This document shows positions 1-11,621 of a DNA stretch of 64,000 nt, in pieces. Position 1 is the first letter of the stretch, and each line of letters opens with the position of its first letter. The notes below the pieces were generated by a model. The model had not been told where the DNA came from. It saw nothing but the letters and a program-made list of their open reading frames with translations, and did not search any database. The DNA is from Porites lobata. Taxonomy: Eukaryota > Cnidaria > Anthozoa > Scleractinia > Poritidae. The stretch is from assembly GCA_942486035.1 (NCBI GenBank), contig CALNXK010000548.1:1-64000 (forward strand), read 5' to 3'. The position numbers and the translations under genes are program-made.

Positions 1-360
1 GATCAAATTCTTTCCTGGACCTCTCAGAAAAAGGAAGAAAATGACTTCAAGGGTTCAAAAGGTACAGTCTTTGTATTGCTATTCGTGGATTTCGATCCAT
101 TTCTTTCTTTTTTTTGTTGGCTTTTCATTTTGTTACTGTGGTTGTGATGACAGGGTTTTGAACCCATATTAAAATGAATAGAAATTGAAATTAAATTAAA
201 AGAGCGGGATTTTTCCTTCGGAAAGTTTTTCTTCCCTATTAAGTTATCTCTGTATGTGTCAATGTTTATAAGATCATGTGGTCCAGTGAAATCAGAAATT
301 AGGTGTAAGTGAATATGATGAGCAACATATGCTGTTGAGAAGAACCTAATAAAAAATACA

Positions 361-600
361 TGCTTGACAGAAAATAGAAACCTGACCTTTGCGTCGACCG
401 AACGTAACAGCTCTAAACAAAGGTCAGGGTTTGATTCCCGGTCAAGCCTGTATTGCTTCAGATTCTTTTTCGACCGCTTAGGTTGCTACAATTGCGAGGA
501 TCACGTCCACTTTCATCTCTTCATCCGCAGTTCAATATATGATTTATATATTCCAAGTCATAATGAAGTTAATTTGCTCAACCTGCTATTGAACGTGATA
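361..600 (+). repeat. tRNA-headed SINE-like element, unit A
   Basis: The head contains GGTTTGATTCCC, a near-match to the tRNA B box (GGTTCGANTCC), next to GTCAAGC at 441-447, which pairs with GCTTGAC at 362-368 like an acceptor stem. The body has an inverted pair, AATTGCGAGGATCA (about 490-503) and TCATCCGCAGTT (521-532), which I recall from conserved-domain SINEs of anthozoans. No good A box is visible, so this is probably an old, inactive copy. The open frame through it has no ATG and I do not call it coding. Confidence 0.55.
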
Positions 601-621
601 CAAATAGTAAAACTAAAATAA

Positions 622-3530
622 ATTGTTTCTCACCGGCAGTAACTTATGTCGGGTGGACAAGCGCTTTAAACTCCCCAGTCAAATTTTGTCGATTCCTAGC
701 TGTTACCAATAAATTGAAATGTGAAATAGTTGGAGTTATGGAGTTATGAGTTCAATTTAGCTTAGATATCTTATTCGTAAAGTAAAATCCAAACAAGTGA
801 CATATTGCAAAATTAGTCTGATATAATATCAGCCGCAATATTTTCTCTTTTAATTTTGCGGATGCAGATCAGGGACGCTTATTTTTATAGCAACACCAGT
901 GTGCGAGTCCTTCTCATTATAACCTACTAAGTATTTGCAAAATTAGAATTAAAATGTAGGAAGAGTTACTACCTTTACTTTCTTGTCAGTAAGGATAAAC
1001 AAAAATGATTCCTGAAGTTCTAAAAAGGTTGGATAAGTACAGTACAGAAAGTACAGAAAGTACGAAATCCGCGCCGAAACGATGGCTCTTTGCATGATGT
1101 TCTCACAGAAAACAAATTGGGCAAAAATTTACATCGGGTCTCGTCTTTTTTTATTATTTGTATAATCCAATCATTTACAATGCTAAAGTTACTTGTATTT
1201 GGATCCCTCGATACTTACAGAACCTATCAGGAGTCCCAAAACAGAGCAGCTGTTGATCTCCCTTACTATATATAAGCCAATGTCAAGGAGTTTTCACGAT
1301 CCCATTTATTTTTAGCATTTTAGAGTACTTTACAGATGCAGAAAAAAAAAAAGGCAATTAAAATACTTTTCCTGCCTTCAGTCTTTTAGCAGGTGTGTTA
1401 AAGGGAGCCCGGCTATTGGAGACACACTGCTGGCACCAGTAATGCCACGAGAACGGGCCGGGAAATACAGTTATAACATCTCAACACCCATAGGGCTCAC
1501 AAAACCAAAATATCAGAAGCAATATCGACGCTAATATCTCTCTAGTTAGAGTTGTCGAGTGAGAAATCAGTATACAAACATCTTGGGCAACACAAGCCAA
1601 ACCGGGTGTTTAAATTACTCTAATACTCTTTTTGGCTCAGTCTGAACTAAGCTACTTGAAGGGAAGTTGTTTGAAAAAAATAATAATGAAAATAAGACAC
1701 TTCTTACGGGAAGAATCGAAAGGATTCAAGGGCACTCAGTATCGATGTAAGGTTTGACATCAAAAAAAGTGATTCACATCTGATTTTGCCATGTGTCCCT
1801 TTTGTTTAAAATATTATACCGTGAAATATTTTGATACATGAGGGCGTTTTCTGCAATAACAACGTTCGTTCCCTTCTCTTGCGATAATTCAAGATGGCGT
1901 CACATGAAATCGCCGTGAACAGCCTGGAACACGTAAACCTTTGCGAACACTCGTAAATGAAACACTCATCTCCATCAGAACGTTTCCAACGGAGAAACCT
2001 ATTAATAGTTCCACTTATTCCAGGGAATTTTTCATTGAAATGCCCGTATACTAGCCTGCGTCGCATACACCCTAAACCACCTCCAATAGTCTAGACCGAC
2101 GCGTAGGCCGGCTGCAACACATGCTACAGGAAGATGGTGTTCTCCATTTACATCCCAACCGGAATATCGAGAATTTCTTGGTAAAAGGAAAGCGCCCAAT
2201 GGCAACTTTATGTGTGAGAACACTTTTCAAAGGATAGGTCTCTTTGGGAAAATAGAATCCTTGAGCAGATATGTTGAAATGGAACGTTGGAGAAAGATCG
2301 CAATGGAAAAATGGTTCAATATTTGACATGATTTAGAATATTGAAATTTTAAAAAAAATTTCATAGTGGGAGTTAAAATTTCAGTATTTGACATGCTTGC
2401 AGAATATTAAGTAACAATATTCAAGTAACTCATCGACAATTCTTGTTTTTTGTAAGATATCAGGCCATCTTTGTAATATCCGGACAAGGATTTTCTTCGT
2501 AATGATTTACGTATGCTCTTTCTTTCCGGCTATTACTAAGGTACGTAAAGGAAAAAGCTATTTGAAAGAACAAAAAAAGGTTTTTCTTACAGAAATAGAC
2601 CACGAGAATATGCAACAACAACAACAATTATAATCTTTAATTTCTTAATCATGTTTTACAAGAAGTGCACTCAGTGATAAATTAATAGGCTGTTATTAAT
2701 AATTGTTTGCGATCCAAACAACTTTTACTTGAGAAACGACATGTGAAGTGTTACTTTTTCCTTTCTTGATGGTCTATTTTTATTACCGATGAAAAAGAAA
2801 ACAATTTCGGACATACGTGTTGGCCTCAGCACTTAGCTAAAGAGGCTCGAAGTGTAGGTTCTCAATTTAAACTTCATTAAATTTCGGAAGTTGTTATAAA
2901 ACAGACGCTAATTTTTTGTGGGTTGAGCATTTTTATTCTTAACGGAAGTCGCCGTTTGATTTTTACAGTATCAACATACTTAAAAAATGTCGCTGCAAAG
3001 AACACCCCTTCGTAACAGACCCAGTGAAACCCTACCCAGTGGTTTAATTCAGTCTACCCCGTGATTATTTAGCCTCCCCGGTACCTCACAAATAATTTGT
3101 TTCTACCCGACTGATTTTTTGCTTTCCCGTTCACTTTCTACATTGCACAAGACTAGTGTATTTCGTTGTTCATATTTGTTTACAAGAAGCAAAAATATAA
3201 AGCATTTATTAACATTGACAAATTAAAAACAAAATACAGAGGGTACAGGTTATCAATCTCACATTAAAAAGAGCAAGCCGTTTAGTTCTTGTCGCTATAG
3301 AAATATGTACAAGCTGTTCAAAGTTTTCATGCAGGTAAAAGTGTAAGGCCTGCCCCCCCGCCCCTTTTATGGGAAGAACACAACTAAACAACTAAGTTAA
3401 GAAAACCCAGAAGAAAATAAACCAACCCAGTGACGTTTTAATCGAGAGCCCAGTGAAGATATAGATTCTACTGGATCTCTTACAGAGGGCTGTCAAAGAT
3501 ATAAAGGCGCAAGGAGGGGATTAAGGCTCA
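622..3530. other. No gene seen, unit A left part
   Basis: AT-rich sequence with short frames shared or broken at random among units. The equivalents are 17683-19551 plus 24688-25760 in B and 42168-44160 in C. Short A, CAA and C runs only. Unit A lacks about 100 bp near 1042 that B retains; C has a larger deletion after 42619 with TGC microhomology. Confidence 0.6.
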
Positions 3531-3560
3531 ATGATGAATTGGCAAGCAACGACGAAGTGA
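3531..3560 (+). pseudogene. Remnant of a second signal-peptide exon, unit A (internal deletion)
   Basis: Aligned with units B and C, the ATG and the last codons (WQATTK) remain, but about 70 bp coding the signal peptide are deleted. Nothing functional is left. Confidence 0.45.
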
Positions 3561-6500
3561 AAGAAATTGCCAATGAATTTCAAGCAGAACCAACTTAAGC
3601 GGAAGATAAGAAAGGCTCATCCACCCGGGGACCCGGTAGCAAAATTAACTTTAACGAACGGTTGTCAGCGGTGAGTGTTTCTTTACGGAAAGTCTCCAGT
3701 TTAAGCGAGCATCTGACATCACTTTAGATAAAGGTAGAGGTTGCATTACAGATGCTAATCAGCAAAATAGAATGATTTTAAAAAGGAAGCAATTTTCATA
3801 AGCTGGAGCCACCTCAGATGAAGGCTCATCTGAGAGAGAATTTATAGCAGAAGCCACAGACTCCTGTACAGTGGCATCTGCTCACTGGTGTTTTCACCAG
3901 TGAGGACACTGACCCCGAGGTAGACTGCAGATACACGTGCACCATGAAGGGATCCAAAGACTGGATAACTGCTTCACATACTGCTTTAGGTATATCCTGG
4001 ACCATGGTTGAACTGGGGTTGACTATGGATGGTGATTTCAAGGTGGGTGGGGATGATGTCGTGGCAGTTGGTGTGAAGCTGGATGTAGCTGTGGAAGGTA
4101 AAGAGTCCTGTGCACACACGCCTGACGTGGGAAGCCAGAGGGCCCCAACCTACGTGCTGTCATTTTGGGACATAAAGGACGAAGCATTGTCCGATGCGAA
4201 AGCAAAATAAAGACAAAACAAAACAGTCAGCGTTCAAAGCAAGGCCAGACCCGATTACTAGGGGTGGCTTTAAGAGGCCAAATACAAAAACAATACAGCA
4301 GCACATGACAACACAGACAAACAACGTATAAACAGCGGTGTAGCATAGCAGGGCAGAGAATACAACACAGTTTCGCCTTAGAGTGCTGACTGTAATAAAA
4401 AATATACTGTGCCTATACACAGGCCAGTGGCATCACGCCAGATGGGTGCCATAGAGTTATCATCATAGTCTCCAAAATAGAAAGAGCAACAACAATGTAC
4501 GACAGAAATGTACGAAGCGGAGCGCTCGATAATATTCGTTATAGTTTGTTCAAAGAAAATATAAAATCGTGTACTGCTAAGCGGCGAAGGCAACGCCGGA
4601 GAACGGTGAAAAACAACAATAGGTCTAATTAGCAAAAAAACATTTTTGCACGTGCAGCACACTTTTTTTGCACACTTCTTTGGCTTTGTTTTGCACGACT
4701 ACAACGTGAAACTTCCAGAAACTTCCTAGTTACACTTTTTATGGAGGAAATGTCGTACGTGTTCGCGTTCACTTTTTTTCACTGCCGCTCATTTTCACCT
4801 TGCATTGTTGGCCGCTAGCATTTCTCATTTTTGTCACCGCCGCAACAACATTTTCATGTTGTTCTTCCAACAAAAAGTGTCTCCTTTGTTTTTTTATCTC
4901 TCGCTCTAGATCTCTGTCGTCCTTTTCTCGTTGAGCTTCGCTAGCTTGCCGCCTACTTTCTCTTTTTCTCTGTCTTTCTCTTGCTCTATATACCAAATTT
5001 GTGGACATGACAATTAATCTAAGCCTAATACTTTAGAAAACACAGATACAGAGACAATTTCCCCTTTCCGTTTTTGTCTTCATTGACTCTTTAGTTGTCT
5101 CAGACGCGGGTGGCTATGCGATTTTCCGCCAAAATAACCTCGTGTTTGCATTTGGGTTGCCATACCTGTTGACCTGTTGATTAAGTTATTTTACATTGGT
5201 TTGCTTGTGGTCCGGACGGACGGACGGTCGTGCGGTCGGTCGGTGTACGCACGAGAGCTCCGCTAAAATTTCTAACACGAATTGTGAAGGATGTTGTCAG
5301 TTATGGAATAATCCTCACAGCTGATATACTGACAATTTAAACACTGGCAAAATTTGATCAGATAAAGTTATCATATTAATAACCAATCGACTAATCTACA
5401 TAGCTTAGCCTAATGTTGGTAACTAGACCAGATTATATATTAATTGAGGACGTAAATACGCCAAGTGTTGTTGTAATATGGTCAACAAAAAAATAAATAC
5501 ATCTTTGATGGGCCATTCACTATTATAGGGCCAACCCACATATTAAATTCGACAAATACAATACGTAACACACTATGCAATGAAAACATCGTCAGAAGTA
5601 AATCAGATACATGTAGACCAATTCTGAGGATCATATCGGCGATCATCTGGCCAGTGCTAGTGATAGACTAACTCCGTCGAGTGTTGAAACAATCAACAGA
5701 GATGCAGCAGTGTGGTATTACAAAATTCTCCCTGAAATATCATCCAAAAAATCCTTTATTGACCGTTCAAAACGGACCGGAAACCTAGAAGCCACTTTGT
5801 ATTGATTTAAGACAGGATCTTCTTTCTACGTCATTATCGGTTTCTATAGCTGAAGCGCAAAATTAAAATTGCGTGACGAACAGCTTTTCTCGTTTTCAAG
5901 CAGATGCAGAAGAACTGGACATTTTATTTTATCAAAATCTTAAAATAAGGCCGTAAGCTATCTTTTCGTAAAATTGCCGTTTTGGCCGGGTATAGAGTAT
6001 CCCTTTAAACTGCTTAGTATATGTTCTGTATGGAATTCTGTATTCGAGGTCTTGTCGAGTGAAGTGTGCATACGTTTTTCTTTATGTGACTGAAAAATTT
6101 GATAAACCATGTAAGCTAAATGTAAGCTTATAAATGTATAAATAAACTTATACGTTTTAGTCATCTTCGTTTAAGCCTATTCAACTATTTTTTTTTCCAA
6201 ATACACAAGATTTTGCATTGGCTCCGTTAGACAAATTTTTAGCTAGAAAGAAGGTTTCAGTATAATTTAAAAACTTTCGACAAGAACGTAAACTGCATTG
6301 GAAAAAACATGGCTTAAAGAAGTTTTAACCATCACTGAAAATGACGTTAATATGGCTTTAAGGTATTTACCTTGTTAAAAGATTTTGAAACCATCTCGCA
6401 TTTTTATTGATCTCAATCACCGACCACTATTTCGGTCAATTTCTGGTTATCCTCGTCGTATTTCTGTAGTGATGACGTGCTGATTTTTTTGTGCTGTTTG

Positions 6501-7167
6501 AAACAATGAGTTCTCAAGCCTGTAAGTAAGTTTTGAGACCTCCAAAACCTTTCAACGTTTAAATTGTTTTTTCTTAATCCAACTCAGCCGCAGTTTTCTT
6601 ATGTTTGTTTGTCTTCTTGGTGAGAAGTGACCCGCATTAGCCTCGCTTTTGCGCAAAAACAAGCGCTCGTCCTAGGCCGCCCGGGAATACGAAACTAGCC
6701 TATTTCAAAACTGCTCATGCTACGGCAAGCAAAATTACAAGTACTCATCAGTTTCAACATCTAGGCATATTGATTATTGACGCAATGACGTAATCTGACG
6801 TCATATTGTTGAATTTATTGGCAGATTCCAAATTTCCTCAACGTACATTTAAGCGAAAAATACTTAAATACTAAGGTATTTGACAAAATCAACAAGTTCG
6901 CTAACGTATAAATAACCTTTAACAATAGCAGTGATGTCATGATGGCATCATCTATTACTGAAAAGGGACTGAAAGCATCCGCCATCTTAGAGCCGTAACT
7001 TTGAATTACTTAAAACCCACATACATCGAGGAATTTTTAATATGAAACTTGATCTGAGTATTAAAGGATGCATAGGAAGCAAAAAAATCTACAAAATATG
7101 CAATTCCGGGAGAAATGAACACTGTTGGAAATTAAACTCAGCATGTTCCATTTGGTCATGTTTTTTT
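3561..7167. other. No intact gene seen, unit A
   Basis: Besides the weak fragment at 4769-5008 there is a GGAC/GGTC-rich tract near 5212-5242. Frames at about 3826-4662 on both strands overlap one another and change between units. Equivalents are 25880-29560 in B and 44315-47780 in C; C lacks about 790 bp near 47360. Confidence 0.55.
4769..5008 (-). pseudogene. Possible old coiled-coil-coding fragment, unit A
   Basis: A 79-codon frame rich in Arg, Lys, Glu and Gln (LEREIKKQRRHFLLEEQHEN) with ATG at 5008. Unit C (45875-45636) keeps the C-terminal part, but its N-terminal part is read in a different frame; unit B has single-base deletions that break it. The lack of frame conservation argues against a living gene. 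Listed because the conserved half is heptad-like and might be a transposon relic. Confidence 0.2.
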
Positions 7168-7850
7168 TTTCTCAAACTAGTCGCTACAAAGAGACTTTTG
7201 TTCTTAGGCCAACGTGGTTTGATCAAAGATAAAACACAAACAGCGGTGATAAACATTTTGAGTTTTTGCAATTCTTTAAACTTGACGTTCGTATGCTATT
7301 CAACATACATTTTCAAAAGTTATCATAAGTGTCCGTTAAAGCAAATGACGAAACTACATATTTTTTACAACAGGTCTGGAAATGAGAATAAGAATTTAAA
7401 AATTCTTAACAGTAATGAATACAAAATTTAGGCAACAGCCAATAAAGCAACAGCTTTTCACTGCTGATGTTGACATTAAAAGCTGGCTTAAGGCCTTGTA
7501 TAAACAAAATAAATCATGACAAAATAGACAAAAATATTTCTTTTATTTGTTACAATGATAATCTGTTTTGTCAGATGCTAAGATTTCAAAAGCGATCCCA
7601 TTTAATGTTATGTCCGGTGGTAGGAACTTCATGGTCAACAATAACTGAAGAGTGATCTTAGCATCTGTAATTTTTTAATATATATTCTCGTCACTTGCTT
7701 TAATGGTCACTTAAGATCACTTTTGAAAATGTATGTTGAATAGTGCTAGTCATGTTTACAAAAATGCGAAACCTCACAATGTTTATCACCGCTGTTTGTG
7801 TTTTATTTTAGTCACTACAAAGCCTGGATTTCATCAACAGCGACAATAAC
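7168..7850. repeat. Imperfect inverted-repeat element, unit A
   Basis: About 200 bp on the left (shared core ATAAAACACAAACAGCGGTG near 7232) recurs inverted on the right (near 7785-7805). Inside is a second perfect hairpin, CAGATGCTAAGAT at about 7574 and ATCTTAGCATCTG at about 7655. MITE-like; target duplications not resolved. Frames through it are not called coding. Confidence 0.6.
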
Positions 7851-9296
7851 TTTGACAAGATAATGCTAATGTAAATGTAATATCATAATTCCATTGGTAA
7901 GAACATAATTAAAACCTATCTTTTAGAAAAAAAAGTGCAAATTGTGAAAAACATGGCTGACAAAACTTGATTCCTATGGTAACGTCAATGCTGACGTCCA
8001 TGTCACGACCACTTTAAATTAAAATGTTTGCAGATAATTTTTAGGAAAAGTCGCTAAATTTGGTGGTCATATATAGACAGGGGTGAATAGAGGTATGTAG
8101 ATCCGCCGAACCGTTATGATTTATTAACCTAATTATATAGCTGTTAGTTAATCCGATATTGTCAGCAAAGCTATTATTAGGAACTTTAAGATCCAACGAC
8201 GCGGACGGCAAAGAGAACGTCAAAAAAACAATAGGTTTTTGAAGCAAAACAACATCTTTGCATGTGCATCACGCTTTTTTCTACATTTCTTTGCCCGTTT
8301 TTGCACAAATACGACGTGAAAATGCCTAATTTCGCGTTTTATAGAGTACGTAAACAAGCAACAGCGAAATTTTATTTCTCTTTGCGAACTTGGATATGGT
8401 CCCTAGGAATTCCATTTCAGGAGGGTTCTCCTACATTTGACATAGTAAGTGGTTAGGAATAATTGCGATAAAGACTGGAAGCACGCAACTTTTTAAGCGA
8501 CGTTCTCGTTGCCGGCGCGTCGGTGGATCTTAAAGTCCCTATTATTAATTTTAACGAACTGTCCAATTAAGGATTAATTTGGATAGTTTCAGATAGGGCT
8601 CCTTTTTACCAATACGCAAACTGTCCAATTTAAGAAAAATAGGGCAGCTGGTCTGAGCCAATCAAATGTCAGAAAATACAATAGGCAATGCAAACTAGCC
8701 AATCAGCGCAAGGTCCCTATGACAACGCGCCAAGAAAAGTTTCGTTGGCTGACACCGGTTCGTCCTCGAACACTCTTGGCTTTTTGTTGCTGTGAATGTC
8801 GTTTTGTTTTCTTGCTCAGTAGTGCTGTTTTCTTTTGGCTTCTTTTCTGGGCCATTTAAAAGCAAAGGAAAATGTATGACCAAACTGATGAAAGTTTGTA
8901 TTGGAAACAATCAACGCATAGATTTCTTGAAAATGCACAAGCAGTGAAACTTTGAACCAGAATAAGAAAACACAGATACTTGTGTTTCGATGTTGGCAGT
9001 ACAAAAACAAATGGACCAATTCTGCGGAAATCGTTTGAGGCAATGAATGAATTGTTTATTTTTACTAGTTTTTGTATTTAAATTAAGTATTTGCGTTGTG
9101 GCTTTGTCTTCTTTATACTCGAAACTGCGGTTTTCATCTGTAGCACAGTATGTGTTCAGACCATTGAAGGAGCTTTCAAAATTTGAATTGGCAACAAAAT
9201 GCCAAAGTATGAAACAGCAATACTAGTTGTACGTTTGTTTACTTGCAAAGAATAATTTGAATGACACTAGGAAAAGAAATCTTTTTTAGATCTTGC

Positions 9297-9300
<4 letters not shown>

Positions 9301-9336
<36 letters not shown>
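9301..9336. repeat. (GT)n microsatellite, unit A
   Basis: About 18 GT units followed by a T run. The homologous tracts at 31671-31689 and 57102-57118 are about half as long. Confidence 0.95.
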
Positions 9337-9339
<3 letters not shown>

Positions 9340-9388
9340 TTTTTCAACTACAAACGGACGGGTTCAAGTGTACAATTTTTCGCAAAAA

Positions 9389-9515
9389 CTGTCCAAGTTG
9401 GAAATAATTTTTCTCAAAAAATTCCTCTGACAGCGAAATTGGACTCGGCCTACGGCCTCGTCTAATTTTGGCTGTCCTCGGAATTTTTTCATCCAATTAT
9501 TTCCAAATTGGACAG
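9389..9515. repeat. 127-bp palindrome centred on GGCCTACGGCC, unit A
   Basis: Runs from CTGTCCAAGTTGG to CCAAATTGGACAG, symmetrical about 9452 (CTCGGCCTACGGCCTCG). Arms match except at a few positions. It can form a long hairpin. Present at the same length in all three units. Confidence 0.85.
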
Positions 9516-11362
<1,847 letters not shown>

Positions 11363-11410
11363 AGGATAGGTAGGTAGATAGTTTGTTTACCGTTTTGATC
11401 GTTTCAGTCA

Positions 11411-11621
11411 TCAACCAAAGCGGCGTCTTCGTCGACGGCTATTACGTCGGCGGAAACGTCGAATTAATCTGCGACCAACACGTCGTATGATTTTGCGGAA
11501 AATAGGATCTGAAGACTCGTTTTCTGGATTGGTCAAAGCGTTTTCTATTCCATCTTCGTTCTCCAATTCCTCACCATCGTTGTCTTCTGGCCCCATATCT
11601 TCATCTTGCAATGTTTCATCA
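11411..11621 (-). CDS. Copy 1 exon 5: terminal cassette ending in Arg-Phe-Gly-stop
   Basis: The acceptor AG is at 11623-11622. A short acidic segment leads to a 30-residue basic segment, IFRKIIRRVGRRLIRRF plus an Arg tail, ending RRFG and TGA at 11413-11411 with a second TGA directly after. Unlike all upstream cassettes there is no GTAAG at the end, so this is the true last coding exon. A C-terminal Gly after Phe is the classic substrate for peptide alpha-amidation. A GATA microsatellite begins about 50 bp downstream, in the predicted 3' UTR. Confidence 0.82.

Noticed and set aside
364..621. 85-codon frame kept in all three units
   Set aside because: It begins at TTG, not ATG, and runs through the tRNA-like head and body of the SINE; conservation is explained by recent duplication.
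3826..4119. 97-codon minus-strand frame near a Thr/Pro-rich stretch
   Set aside because: Overlaps a plus-strand frame of similar length, is altered between units by indels and shows no motif I know.
7042..7431. 129-codon frame in units A and C
   Set aside because: Lies across the hairpin element and is broken in unit B; low-complexity Asn/Lys/Ile composition.
8695..9043. Overlapping minus-strand frames repeated in all units
   Set aside because: Two overlapping frames both appear conserved only because the units are near-identical; composition is not protein-like.
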